Shown: piece after piece, positions 1-7,236 of the stretch
Position numbering within the stretch: the stretch's first letter is position 1
How the letters are laid out: every line of letters begins with the position of its first letter
Source of the DNA: Chloroflexota bacterium
GTDB taxonomy: Bacteria; Chloroflexota; Dehalococcoidia; DSTF01; JACRBR01
Length of the DNA stretch: 23,642 bases
Direction of reading: 5' to 3'
Assembly (NCBI GenBank): GCA_025355835.1
Contig: JANXYW010000315.1
Location: forward strand, 1-23,642
Made by a program: the position numbers and the translations under genes
Notes under the pieces: model-generated
The model's database searches: none
What the model was told of the DNA's origin: nothing
Seen by the model: the letters and a program-made list of their open reading frames with translations, nothing else

Positions 1-777
1 CGTGACGAAGCGCTTCTCACCGACGGCTACACCGAGGCCCTTGCGCTGGCCGATCGTGAAACCGGCAACACCGTCGTGCTCGCCGATCTGCGTGCCGTCG
101 GCATCGCGCACGATGCCGGAGGTCTGCGGCAGACGCTTGCGCACGAACGACTTGTAGTCGCCGTCGGGAACGAAGCAGATATCGACGCTGTCGGGCTTAT
201 CGGCGAGCTGCAGGCCCATCTCGTGCGCGAGTTCGCGGATACGTGGCTTGCTGTACGCGCCGACGGGGAACAGCGTCTTCGCGAGTTCCGCTTGCCCCAG
301 CGTGTAGAGCACGTACGACTGATCCTTCGCGTCATCGAAAGCGCGCCGCAGCCGGTAGCGACCGCGCGTGTGCTCGATGCGCGCGTAGTGGCCGGTGGCG
401 AGGAAGTCGGCCTCCAGCGCGACGGCGCGATCGAGCAGCGCGCGGAACTTCACGTGCTCGTTGCAAGCGAGGCAGGGATTGGGCGTGCGGCCGCGTCCGT
501 ATTCGGCGACGAAGTAGTCGATGACGCGATCGTGGAACTCGCGCTCCATATTGAGCACGTAGTGCGGGATGCCGATCGCGTCGGCCGCCTGCTGCGCATC
601 GCCGGTATCCTCGACCGAGCAGCAGCGCTTCTTGCCCACGGGCGCATCCGGGTCGTCGAGCGTCCAGAGGCGCATCGTGATGCCGATGACCTCGTAGCCA
701 TCACGGGCGAGCAGGCCCGCCGCCACCGCCGAATCGACGCCGCCGCTCATCGCAACGACCACACGCTGCTTCTTCAT
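1..777 (-). CDS. mnmA: tRNA-specific 2-thiouridylase MnmA (3' end cut by window edge)
   Basis: MnmA uses ATP and sulfur passed from a persulfide relay to convert the wobble uridine U34 of Lys, Glu and Gln tRNAs to 2-thiouridine in the cytoplasm. 259 residues are visible of a family length near 360, so the C-terminal part lies beyond position 1. The N-terminus has the PP-loop ATP-binding motif SGGVDSAV (residues 11-18). The motif TPNPCLACNEHVKF holds C102, equivalent to the first catalytic cysteine of E. coli MnmA (also C102), and DSVDICFVPDG holds C201, matching the second cysteine of the pair. GYxxFTIGQRKGLG-type sequence (about 240-250) is also typical. ATG at 777 begins MKKQRVVVAMSGG, the usual N-terminus. 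There is no Shine-Dalgarno site; a TACACT box lies 6 bases upstream, suggesting a leaderless mRNA. It is divergent from rsfS. Identification is essentially certain. Confidence 0.97.
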   Translation of the reverse strand, partial: MKKQRVVVAMSGGVDSAVAAGLLARDGYEVIGITMRLWTLDDPDAPVGKKRCCSVEDTGDAQQAADAIGIPHYVLNMEREFHDRVIDYFVAEYGRGRTPNPCLACNEHVKFRALLDRAVALEADFLATGHYARIEHTRGRYRLRRAFDDAKDQSYVLYTLGQAELAKTLFPVGAYSKPRIRELAHEMGLQLADKPDSVDICFVPDGDYKSFVRKRLPQTSGIVRDADGTQIGEHDGVAGFTIGQRKGLGVAVGEKRFVT

Positions 778-783
778 GCGGTC

Positions 784-789
784 AGTGTA
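784..789 (-). promoter_or_regulatory. Putative -10 box of a leaderless mnmA promoter
   Basis: On the minus strand the sequence reads TACACT-GACCGC-ATG, so a -10-like TANNNT hexamer sits 6 bases before the mnmA start and transcription would begin at or next to the ATG. No convincing -35 or ribosome binding site is seen. Confidence 0.45.
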
Positions 790-801
790 GCTTGCGGCTA
801 G

Positions 802-864
802 AGCCCAGAACCTGGAACCCAGAACCTGGAGCAAGTGGTTCTAAGTCCTGGGTTCTAGGTTCTC
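802..864. repeat. Intergenic inverted/direct repeat between mnmA and rsfS
   Basis: The unit CCCAGAACCTGGA occurs twice in direct orientation (about 804-830). A diverged inverted copy lies at 848-863. Positions 807-822 and 848-863 are complementary over 15 of 16 bases and could form a hairpin. It resembles low-complexity intergenic repeat material rather than a gene-specific element; there is no T-run after it. Confidence 0.6.
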
Positions 865-886
865 GATCGGTGGCATCGCGTGAGGC

Positions 887-895
887 TGATATACT
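887..895 (+). promoter_or_regulatory. Extended -10 promoter element of rsfS
   Basis: TGATATACT is an extended -10 element (TG, one base, then TATACT at 890-895). It would start transcription near 902, about 30 bases before the proposed rsfS start. The -35 region is weak, as is common with extended -10 promoters. Confidence 0.5.
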
Positions 896-931
896 GCAGC
901 CACACCCGCCCCCTAGCACGGAGTACGACTA

Positions 932-1276
932 CTGGAGTCCCTGGACCTGGCTCAACGCATCGCCGACCTGCTCTCCGACCGCCAGGCGGAGGACATCGTC
1001 CTCATGGACATCAGCAAGGTCTCGACCTTCACCGACACGTTTGTCATCGCGACGGCGGACAACCCGCGCCAGATGACGGCCCTCATCGAATCGCTGGACA
1101 CCGATCTGCGCGACGACGGCATCCGCCCGTCGCGCAAAGAAGGCACACCCGACTCCGGCTGGGTGCTGATCGACTTCGGCGAAGCGATTGTGCATCTCTT
1201 TTCGCGCAACGAACGCGCGTACTACAAGCTCGAAGAGCTGTGGTCGCAGGGCGTGTCGGTGGTGCACATCCAATAG
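932..1276 (+). CDS. rsfS: Ribosomal silencing factor RsfS, probable CTG start
   Basis: RsfS binds ribosomal protein uL14 and blocks joining of the 30S and 50S subunits when nutrients run low. The frame gives 114 residues, the normal family length (about 110-120). Conserved features are AEDIVLMDISKVSTFTDTFVIATA near the N-terminus, the EGTPDSGWVLIDFGEAIVHLF strand region and the RAYYKLEELW C-terminal motif. The first in-frame ATG is at 1004 and would remove the first helix (DLAQRIADLLSDRQAEDIV), which the family always has. Upstream in frame there is no ATG, GTG or TTG before the stop at 914. The best start is CTG at 932, preceded by GGAG (920-923) with an 8-base spacer. The family assignment is firm; the unusual start is inferred. 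Confidence 0.9.
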   Translation: MESLDLAQRIADLLSDRQAEDIVLMDISKVSTFTDTFVIATADNPRQMTALIESLDTDLRDDGIRPSRKEGTPDSGWVLIDFGEAIVHLFSRNERAYYKLEELWSQGVSVVHIQ

Positions 1277-1342
1277 CGGCTGCGAGATCCCATTGCTAGA
1301 GACGCAGGATCGGCGCAAGACGAGCGACGGGCGCAGCTGAAG

Positions 1343-1810
1343 CTACTTAGATTTGGGTTCAGCTCGTCGCGCCAACGCCTCGTATCGCGCGCCGACACCT
1401 TCGATCTCGATCGTGCGCGCCTTTGCGCCGTCGTAGGCGAGGCGCGCGAGCAGGTGCTCCAGCGGCATTTCGTTCGGCGCGCGTTCGGGCCACTCGACGA
1501 CGAGCACGCCCTTTTCGGCCAGTTCGTCGAGCGCCAGCTCGGCTACCTGCTCCGGATCTTCGAGGCGATAGAGGTCGGCGTGGTAGAGGCGGAGCGTCGC
1601 GCCTTCGTACTCGTTCATGATGACGAACGACGACGACTTGATCGGATCGGTGACGCCCAGTCCGCGGCCGATGCCCTGCGCGAGCACGGTCTTGCCCGCG
1701 CCGAGTTCGCCCGACAGCAACACGACATCGCCGGCGCGCAGCAAGCGACCGATGCGCTCGCCGAGCTTGCGCGTCACGCCGGGTGTCGGAGCTTTGATGA
1801 TGTTGCTCAT
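1343..1810 (-). CDS. tsaE: tRNA threonylcarbamoyladenosine biosynthesis ATPase TsaE
   Basis: TsaE is the ATPase partner of TsaB and TsaD in making the t6A modification at position 37 of ANN-decoding tRNAs. The 155-residue product has a P-loop GELGAGKT (34-41), a switch-like SSSFVIMNEY (59-68; most family members have SPTF here), HADLYRL (77-83) and VVEWPER (104-110). The start ATG at 1810 overlaps the thiL stop as ATGA, so it is translated from the thiL mRNA by coupling and needs no ribosome binding site of its own. It is convergent with rsfS, with a 66-base gap lacking an obvious terminator. TsaB and TsaD genes are not in this window. Confidence 0.95.
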   Translation of the reverse strand: MSNIIKAPTPGVTRKLGERIGRLLRAGDVVLLSGELGAGKTVLAQGIGRGLGVTDPIKSSSFVIMNEYEGATLRLYHADLYRLEDPEQVAELALDELAEKGVLVVEWPERAPNEMPLEHLLARLAYDGAKARTIEIEGVGARYEALARRAEPKSK

Positions 1811-2814
1811 GCCGAGCGATCCTTCTTCAGATGATCCCAGCCCGTCGATGGCAGCGTTACTTCGCCGCCCGACTCGTCGAGCAGCCGCACGAGCGGCGCG
1901 CCTGAGACGATGCAGCCGACGATCGTGAGCGACGTACCGAGCGCGGCGGACGCTCGCGCGACCGCGTCCCCAGCGCCGACGACGATCAGTTCGTAGTCCT
2001 CGCCACCGGTCGCCGCCATCGCGACAGCGTCATCGCCGAATACGGCGACAAGATCGCCATCGAGCGGCACGCGATCGAGATGCAGTTCTGCGCCGACGCT
2101 GCTCGCCACGCAGATATGGCCGAGATCCTGCACGAGGCCATCGCTGATGTCGATCGCGCAGCGGATGCCCGCTTCGAGCGCGGCGCGCCCGGCATCGATG
2201 CGTGGCTGCGGGTGCATGTGCCGCTCGATGAGGCGCGACCGCGCGTTGGTGAGCGGTGAGCCGTCGGTGAGCGCGCGCAGGCCGCCTGCCGATCCGCCGA
2301 GCGGGCCGGTGACAGCGATGATCTCGCCGGCCTTTGCCGCGCCGCGACGGAGCAGCAGCGGCGCGTCCCCTGCATCGAGCGCCGCATCGCCGGTAAGGGC
2401 GATCGTGATCGCGAAGACGGGCCCTGAGACGATATCGCCGCCGGCGATCGTGACGCCGTACGCCTCGGCGCATTCGCGCAGGCCGGCGTAGAGTTCGTCG
2501 ATGGCAGCGACGGGCGTATCGGGCGGGAGGCAGAGCGTGACGAGCGCGAACGCCGGCGTGCCACCCATCGCGGCGATGTCGCTGATGTTCGTTGTGAGGG
2601 CTTTCCAGCCAACGTCGCGCCACGCGACCGCCCTGGGCAAGAAGTGCACGCCAGCGACCATTGTGTCGGTCGTCGCGACGGTGCACCCGCCGCCGCTGCG
2701 CCAGACCGCGGCGTCGTCGCCGATGCCGACGATCAGCCTGTCGTAAGGCGCCTGTAGAAGCGCGGCGCGCAGGCGCTCGATGAGGCCGAACTCGCCGAGA
2801 TCGCTGACGTTCAT
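1807..2814 (-). CDS. thiL: Thiamine-monophosphate kinase ThiL
   Basis: ThiL phosphorylates thiamine monophosphate to the cofactor thiamine diphosphate using ATP. The 335-residue protein matches the family length (about 320-340). It has the N-terminal GIGDDAAVW (30-38), DTMVAGVHF (50-58), the metal and ligand region TTNISDIAAMGG (74-85), AGGDIVSGP (124-132), AIDISDGLVQDLGHI (220-234) and GGEDYELI (270-277), all in the AIR-synthase-like fold. The frame is open upstream to 3066, but homology begins at MNVSDLGEFGLIERL, so ATG 2814 is chosen; TACGCT lies 6 bases upstream and there is no Shine-Dalgarno site. The gene overlaps tsaE by the ATGA motif. It is divergent from the metallophosphoesterase gene, with only 38 bases between the start codons. 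Confidence 0.95.
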   Translation of the reverse strand: MNVSDLGEFGLIERLRAALLQAPYDRLIVGIGDDAAVWRSGGGCTVATTDTMVAGVHFLPRAVAWRDVGWKALTTNISDIAAMGGTPAFALVTLCLPPDTPVAAIDELYAGLRECAEAYGVTIAGGDIVSGPVFAITIALTGDAALDAGDAPLLLRRGAAKAGEIIAVTGPLGGSAGGLRALTDGSPLTNARSRLIERHMHPQPRIDAGRAALEAGIRCAIDISDGLVQDLGHICVASSVGAELHLDRVPLDGDLVAVFGDDAVAMAATGGEDYELIVVGAGDAVARASAALGTSLTIVGCIVSGAPLVRLLDESGGEVTLPSTGWDHLKKDRSA

Positions 2815-2820
2815 GGCAAT

Positions 2821-2826
2821 AGCGTA
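2821..2826 (-). promoter_or_regulatory. Putative -10 box of a leaderless thiL promoter
   Basis: The minus strand reads TACGCT-ATTGCC-ATG. The spacing of 6 bases to the start codon matches the mnmA and DUF2804 genes in this window. Confidence 0.45.
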
Positions 2827-2841
2827 CCGGCTGGCTGATGG

Positions 2842-2847
2842 TAGGAT
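2842..2847 (+). promoter_or_regulatory. TAGGAT box 5 bases before the metallophosphoesterase start
   Basis: The sequence TAGGAT-TCGCC-ATG can be read as a leaderless -10 box. The overlapping GGTAGGA (2840-2846) could instead act as a Shine-Dalgarno site. The sequence alone does not decide between them. Confidence 0.35.
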
Positions 2848-2852
2848 TCGCC

Positions 2853-3587
2853 ATGCGCATCGCCATCCTCTCCGACGTGCACAGCAACCTCGCCGCGCTT
2901 CAGGCAGTGCTGCGCCAAGCCGAAGCGGCCGCCGCGATCGACGGCGTTTGGTGCCTCGGCGACATCGTCGGCTACGGCGCGGAGCCGGCGGAGACGATCG
3001 CTGAGCTGCGACTGCGGCCGCTGACGGCCGTCTCCGGCAACCACGATTTGGCAGCGATCGGCGCAATCGATGCCGAGGAGTTCAACCCAGTCGCGGCCGA
3101 GGCGGCGCTGTGGACCGCCGAGCAGTTGTCCGATGATGAGCGCGCATTTCTCGGCGCGCTGCCGCCTACCCTCGGTGTGGGAAGTTTCACGCTCGTCCAC
3201 GGCAGCCTGCGTGCTCCCGCTTGGGAGTACTTGCTCGATGCGGAAGCGGCGGACGCGCACTTCGCGCTACAGACGACGCCGTACGGGCTGATCGGGCATT
3301 CGCACTTGCAGTTCTGGGCGGAAGAGCGCGAAGGGCGCGACGCGACGTTCCACCGCGCGGGCGACGGCACGCGCCTCGGGCTCGGCAAGGGCCGGCTGAT
3401 CATCAACCCGGGCAGTGTGGGACAGCCGCGTGACGGCGATCCGCGCGTCGGCTACGTGCTGTACGATGAGGCCGCCGCAACCGTGATCTGGCATCGCGTC
3501 GCGTACGACATCGCGGCGACGCAGAAGAAGATCCTTGCGGCGGGCCTGCCGGACTTTCTGGCGGAGCGGCTGGCAATGGGGCGATGA
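2853..3587 (+). CDS. Metallophosphoesterase, YfcE/MJ0936-like
   Basis: This is a two-metal calcineurin-like phosphoesterase of the YfcE/MJ0936-type family, 244 residues. Metal ligands are visible in order: D8 and H10 in SDVHSN, D37 in LGDIVGYG, N63-H64 in SGNHD, H116 in VHGS and GHSH at 148-151. The C-terminal INPGSVGQPRDGDPR is characteristic of the GDIVGYGxxP subfamily, often annotated as phosphodiesterase or protein phosphatase; the natural substrate is unknown. ATG 2853 is preferred over the in-frame ATG at 2838 because MRIAILSDVHSN is the standard N-terminus. The stop overlaps the next gene's ATG (ATGA at 3584), so the two are translationally coupled. Confidence 0.93.
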   Translation: MRIAILSDVHSNLAALQAVLRQAEAAAAIDGVWCLGDIVGYGAEPAETIAELRLRPLTAVSGNHDLAAIGAIDAEEFNPVAAEAALWTAEQLSDDERAFLGALPPTLGVGSFTLVHGSLRAPAWEYLLDAEAADAHFALQTTPYGLIGHSHLQFWAEEREGRDATFHRAGDGTRLGLGKGRLIINPGSVGQPRDGDPRVGYVLYDEAAATVIWHRVAYDIAATQKKILAAGLPDFLAERLAMGR

Positions 3588-4015
3588 GCCTGCGGATTCG
3601 ACTCGCCGGAGCAGATGATTGCGACGCGGTCTGCGCCATCGATCCACGTGTGATCGATACGCCAGATCGACGGCCGTTCATCGAGCGGGCGATCGCGGCG
3701 GGCGAGTGCTACGTCGCGACGGACGGCGGTGCGACCGTCGGGTACGCCGTGTTCGATCGTTCGTTCTACGAGCAGCCGTTCGTTTCGTTGCTGCACGTCG
3801 ATGAGGCGCGGCGGCGTCGCGGCATCGGAGCGGCGCTGATGCGCCACATCGAGTCGATCTGCGGGGACGAGAAGCTGTTCACGTCGACGAACGAATCGAA
3901 CACGCCGATGCAGCAGTTGTGCGAGCAGCTGGGCTTCGTGCAGAGCGGGCGCATCGAGAATTTGGACGAGGGCGATCCGGAGATCGTGTATTTCAAGCGA
4001 TTGCGAGAAAGATAA
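3584..4015 (+). CDS. GNAT-family N-acetyltransferase
   Basis: This is a single-domain acetyl-CoA-dependent acetyltransferase of 143 residues. Conserved motif A is seen as VDEARRRRGIGAALMRHIE (about 72-90), with the R-x-x-G-x-G/A pyrophosphate-binding loop, and motif B as QQLCEQLGFVQSGRIEN (about 110-126). The strand GGATVGYAVFD (48-58) precedes motif A as usual. The substrate cannot be told: RimI-like N-terminal acetylation, small-molecule or antibiotic acetylation are all possible. It is translationally coupled to the upstream phosphoesterase (ATGA overlap) and 5 bases separate its stop from holB, so the three genes are probably one transcript. Confidence 0.9.
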   Translation: MSLRIRLAGADDCDAVCAIDPRVIDTPDRRPFIERAIAAGECYVATDGGATVGYAVFDRSFYEQPFVSLLHVDEARRRRGIGAALMRHIESICGDEKLFTSTNESNTPMQQLCEQLGFVQSGRIENLDEGDPEIVYFKRLRER

Positions 4016-4020
4016 CGTCG

Positions 4021-5082
4021 ATGAGCTGGACGCTGGTCGGACAGGATGCGGCGGTCGCGGTGCTGAAGGGCGCCGTCGCGAACGATCGCGTCGCGCACGC
4101 GTACCTGTTCGCGGGTCCGAAGCACGTCGGCAAGACCGTCGCGGCGCTGCAGTTCGCACAGCTGCTGAACTGCACGGGCGACGAGCCGCCGTGCAGCCGC
4201 TGCCGCGCCTGCGAGCGCATCGGCGGCGCGCAGCATCCCGATGTCGAGATGATGGGCATCGGCGGGCTGTGCGACGAGCAGGATCACAAGCACACGCCCG
4301 ATGACTCGCGCGACATCCGCATCTGCCAGGTGCGGCGCGTGCAGCATCTCATTAGCCGCGCGCCATATGAGGCGCGCTATCGCGTAATCATCATCGAGCC
4401 CGCGGACGCGCTGGGGCGCGAAGCGACGGCGGCGCTGCTGAAGACGCTGGAGGAGCCGCCGCCCTACGTCGTCTTCATCCTGATCAGCGATCGCGAAGAG
4501 TTGCTGCCCGACACGATTCGCTCTCGCGCGCGCCGCGTGGGATTTGGCGGCGCGCCGGCCGCGCTCATCGAGCAGTCGTTGCGCACGAGGTGGGACGTCG
4601 AGCCACCGCGGGCGGCGGAGCTGGCACGGCTTTCGGGCGGGCGCTTGGGCTGGGCCGTCGCCGCGCTCTACGACGAGCGGATGATGGAGCAGCGGGAGAA
4701 GGCGCTGAATCGCGCCGAGGCGCTGGCAGCCGCGCCGCTGGCGGAGCGCTTCGCCTTCGCCGCGAGCCTGGGCGGCGGGTATACGAAGGATCGCGCCGGC
4801 GTGCAGGCGACGCTGGAGGTGTGGCAGGAGTGGTGGCGCGACATTCTGCTCATCAATGCCCGCCGCGAGGATGGAGCGGTGCACCGCGACCGATTGGACA
4901 CGCTGCGTACGCTGGCGTCACAATGCGACGTTGCGGCGGCAGTACGGGCGCTGCGGGCGATCACGGATACCCGGCAGCAGCTGGCCGAGAACGCCAGCCC
5001 TGTACTTGCGCTGGAAGCGATGATGCTGGCCCTGCCTGAGCTGCGGTCGAACGCGGTCTCGCAGCGGTTCGCCGGACGCTAG
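4021..5082 (+). CDS. holB: DNA polymerase III delta-prime (clamp loader) subunit
   Basis: This AAA+ subunit belongs to the complex that loads the sliding clamp onto primed DNA. The 353-residue protein has MSWTLVGQDAAVAVLKG at the N-terminus, a complete Walker A GPKHVGKT (32-39), the four-cysteine zinc module C51-C58-C61-C64, VIIIEPADAL (123-131) in the Walker B position and LKTLEEPP (140-147). The sensor/arginine-finger motif, normally SRC, reads SRA (168-170). A complete P-loop is common in delta-prime homologues outside gammaproteobacteria, so nucleotide binding is plausible. Homology sets the start at ATG 4021, although the frame is open further upstream. It lies 5 bases after the acetyltransferase stop and 38 bases before ricT. 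Confidence 0.93.
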   Translation: MSWTLVGQDAAVAVLKGAVANDRVAHAYLFAGPKHVGKTVAALQFAQLLNCTGDEPPCSRCRACERIGGAQHPDVEMMGIGGLCDEQDHKHTPDDSRDIRICQVRRVQHLISRAPYEARYRVIIIEPADALGREATAALLKTLEEPPPYVVFILISDREELLPDTIRSRARRVGFGGAPAALIEQSLRTRWDVEPPRAAELARLSGGRLGWAVAALYDERMMEQREKALNRAEALAAAPLAERFAFAASLGGGYTKDRAGVQATLEVWQEWWRDILLINARREDGAVHRDRLDTLRTLASQCDVAAAVRALRAITDTRQQLAENASPVLALEAMMLALPELRSNAVSQRFAGR

Positions 5083-5092
5083 ACGAAAGGAT

Positions 5093-5113
5093 CGCCCCGC
5101 CACGTGCGGGGCG
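5093..5113 (+). promoter_or_regulatory. RNA hairpin just upstream of the ricT start
   Basis: A perfect 8-bp stem (5093-5100 with 5106-5113, CGCCCCGC/GCGGGGCG) with a 5-base loop ends 7 bases before the ricT ATG. The 3' arm covers the place where a Shine-Dalgarno site should lie. There is no T-run, so it is more likely a translation-control or mRNA-processing structure than a terminator. Confidence 0.5.
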
Positions 5114-5120
5114 CGACAAC

Positions 5121-6242
5121 ATGAGCAACGCGCGCGTTCCCGTCGGGGTGCGATTCAAGGAAGCCGGCAAGGTCTATTACTTCGATGCGGGCGAGCACTC
5201 GCTCGACGTCGGCAGCTACGTCGTCGTCGACACGTCGCACGGGCTAGAGATCGGGCGTGTCGTCGTATCGCCGGATCAGGTACTGGCGAGCGACATCAAG
5301 GAAACGCTGAAGCCGATCGAGCGCATCGCGACGCAGGAGGATCTGGAGCAGCGGCAGCGGCTGAAGGAAACGGCGACCGAACAGTTGCGCTATGCCAAGC
5401 ATCGGATCGCCGACGACGGTACCGATATGCAGCTCGTGTCGGGCGAATACAACCTCGACGGATCGCAGATCACGTTCTACTTCACATCGACGAAGGACCG
5501 CATCGACTTCCGGCCACTGGCGCGCGAACTTGCCGACGCCTTCGGAACGAAGGTGCAGATGCTGCAGGTGGGCGATCGCGATCGCGCCAAGATGCTGGAC
5601 GGCTACGACGTGTGCGGCCAGCGGCTCTGCTGCGCATCGTGGCAGACATCGTTCCCGTCGGTTTCGATCAAGATGGCGAAGGAGCAGGACCTGCCCCTGA
5701 ACCCGCAGAAGATTTCGGGCGTCTGCGGCCGGCTCTACTGCTGCTTGACGTTTGAGTACGAGGGCTATCGCGAGCTACGCGGCCAGATGCCGAAGGTCGG
5801 CTCGATGGTCTCGACCCCGGTCGGCGAGGCGAAGGTGAACAGCGTCAACCTGATGACGAAGGTGGCACGCCTCTGGCTCACCGACCAGCACCAAGTGGTC
5901 GAGATGCCCGTCGTCGACCTGCAGATGCAGTACGGCCTCACCGTACGCCCGATCGAACTGGTGCGCGAGATCGAAGCGCCACTGAAGCAGCAAACGTCCG
6001 CACCGGGCGAGGACGCGCCGACTGCGGCGCACCACGACGCGACCGCCGCAGCGGCGGCCCCGGCAGCCGAGGGCGGCAGTACAGATGCCGCGCCTGGCGA
6101 TGGTGGCGCGAAGCGCCGTCGGCGCGGCCGTCGTGGCGGACGCCAGCGTCGGCCCGGCGGAGAAGGCGGCGCGAGCGAAGGCGGCACGCCACCAGCGCAA
6201 AGCGATCCCTCAGGCCCACCGCCCGGCCCACCATCGGCCTAG
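5121..6242 (+). CDS. ricT: PSP1-domain protein RicT (YaaT-like) with Gly/Arg-rich tail
   Basis: RicT (YaaT) is, in Bacillus subtilis, part of the RicA-RicF-RicT complex, which carries iron-sulfur clusters and guides RNase Y mRNA processing. The core (about residues 1-270 of 373) shows VGVRFKEAGKVYYFD, GLEIGRVV (41-48), the DRAKMLDGYDVCGQRLCCASW segment (C165, C170, C171) and VCGRLYCCLTFEYEGY (C202, C207, C208). All six cysteines expected for metal-cluster binding are present. Residues from about 290 form a low-complexity Ala/Pro/Gly/Arg tail including KRRRRGRRGGRQRRPGG, which could bind RNA. It follows holB closely, an arrangement also seen in Firmicutes. RicA and RicF partners are not seen here. 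A hairpin lies directly upstream of the start. Confidence 0.93.
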   Translation: MSNARVPVGVRFKEAGKVYYFDAGEHSLDVGSYVVVDTSHGLEIGRVVVSPDQVLASDIKETLKPIERIATQEDLEQRQRLKETATEQLRYAKHRIADDGTDMQLVSGEYNLDGSQITFYFTSTKDRIDFRPLARELADAFGTKVQMLQVGDRDRAKMLDGYDVCGQRLCCASWQTSFPSVSIKMAKEQDLPLNPQKISGVCGRLYCCLTFEYEGYRELRGQMPKVGSMVSTPVGEAKVNSVNLMTKVARLWLTDQHQVVEMPVVDLQMQYGLTVRPIELVREIEAPLKQQTSAPGEDAPTAAHHDATAAAAAPAAEGGSTDAAPGDGGAKRRRRGRRGGRQRRPGGEGGASEGGTPPAQSDPSGPPPGPPSA

Positions 6243-6250
6243 TTTGGAAC

Positions 6251-6281
6251 ATCACCGCGAAGCCGCGAAGAGCGCGGAGCG
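6251..6281. repeat. Copy of the CACCGC(G/A)GAxxCGC dispersed repeat
   Basis: Between the convergent ricT and permease genes lies a diverged member of the repeat seen at 12951, 13081, 15310 and 15541 (pattern TCACCGCGAAGCCGCGAAGA followed by GCGCGGAG). No strong terminator is visible in the 58-base gap, although CCGCG/CGCGG can pair weakly. Confidence 0.5.
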
Positions 6282-6300
6282 AGGTCGGTTGGAGAGTCGC

Positions 6301-7236
6301 CTACCCGCGCGTCCGCGGATCGAGCGCGTCGCGCAGCCCGTCGCCGATGAACGTGAAGCTCAGCATCAGCACCGCGATGGCGCCCGCAGGGAAGACAACG
6401 TTCCAGACGTTGACCTGGACGAAGCGATTGCCGTCGGCGACCAGCGTCCCGAGGCTCGCCGCAGGAGCCGGAATGCCTAGCCCGAGGAAGCTCAACGCCG
6501 CCTCCGCGAAGATCGCGGTGGGGATGCCGAACGTCACGGCGACAATGACGGGACCGAGTGTGTTCGGCAGCATATGCGTGGTGACAATGCGCCAGCGCGT
6601 AGCCCCCAGCGCGCGAGCAGCAGTCACGAAGTCTCGCTCGCCGAGCGATAGCATCTGCCCACGCACGAGACGGGCGATCGTGGTCCAGGCTATCATGCCG
6701 ATGGCCAGTATCATGACCATCGTACCGGTCAGGAACTTAATGCCCTGTCCGTTGAGGATCTCCCGGAGGAGGATTATGAACAGGAGGTCAGGGAACGAGA
6801 ACATGATGTCGGTGAAACGCATTACGAGGTTGTCGGTGAGCTTACCGCCGAATGCTGCCAGCACGCCGAAGAAGAGGCCGAGCGACAGCACTACGAGCTG
6901 GGTTCCGAGTCCGATCTGGAGCGAGATACGCACACCCTCGAGCGTGCGCGCCCACGTGTCACGGCCCAGCTGATCCGTTCCGAAAAAGTGATCTCCCGTC
7001 GGGCCGAGCTGCTTAGCTGTCGTGATGTCATGCGGCGCATGGCGCTCCACCACATTCATCTGCGTCGCGACCAGCGACATAACAAGGATCGTGGCGAGCG
7101 CGCCAAGCCCCAGCATGGCGAGCTTATTTTGAAGCATCCGCCGCCACGCGTCCGACCAGAGGCCGCGATGTCCGCGCACTATACCGTCGGAGTGGTCGGC
7201 AAAGAGGGGGGCAACCGCAGCGTCTTGAGTTGCCAT
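6301..7236 (-). CDS. ABC importer permease, DppC/OppC family
   Basis: This is an inner-membrane permease of a peptide/nickel-type ABC importer, 311 residues. It has a cytoplasmic N-terminus, a first membrane segment at about 40-58, the periplasmic FGTDQLGRDTWAR motif (85-97) typical of DppC, further segments at about 108-130, 150-160, 172-190 and 228-250, and the EAA loop TAARALGATRWRIVTTHMLPN (205-225) that contacts the ATPase. EAALSFLGLGIPAP (about 245-260) is the conserved DppC signature. The start ATG (7236) shares one base with the stop of the upstream permease gene (TGATG), so the two are translationally coupled. It is last in the operon; no ATPase gene follows. Confidence 0.95.
   Translation of the reverse strand: MATQDAAVAPLFADHSDGIVRGHRGLWSDAWRRMLQNKLAMLGLGALATILVMSLVATQMNVVERHAPHDITTAKQLGPTGDHFFGTDQLGRDTWARTLEGVRISLQIGLGTQLVVLSLGLFFGVLAAFGGKLTDNLVMRFTDIMFSFPDLLFIILLREILNGQGIKFLTGTMVMILAIGMIAWTTIARLVRGQMLSLGERDFVTAARALGATRWRIVTTHMLPNTLGPVIVAVTFGIPTAIFAEAALSFLGLGIPAPAASLGTLVADGNRFVQVNVWNVVFPAGAIAVLMLSFTFIGDGLRDALDPRTRG

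Noticed and set aside
2815..3066. N-terminal extension of the thiL frame to 3066
   Set aside because: The extension is Arg-rich, has no family similarity and overlaps the metallophosphoesterase gene; homology starts at 2814.
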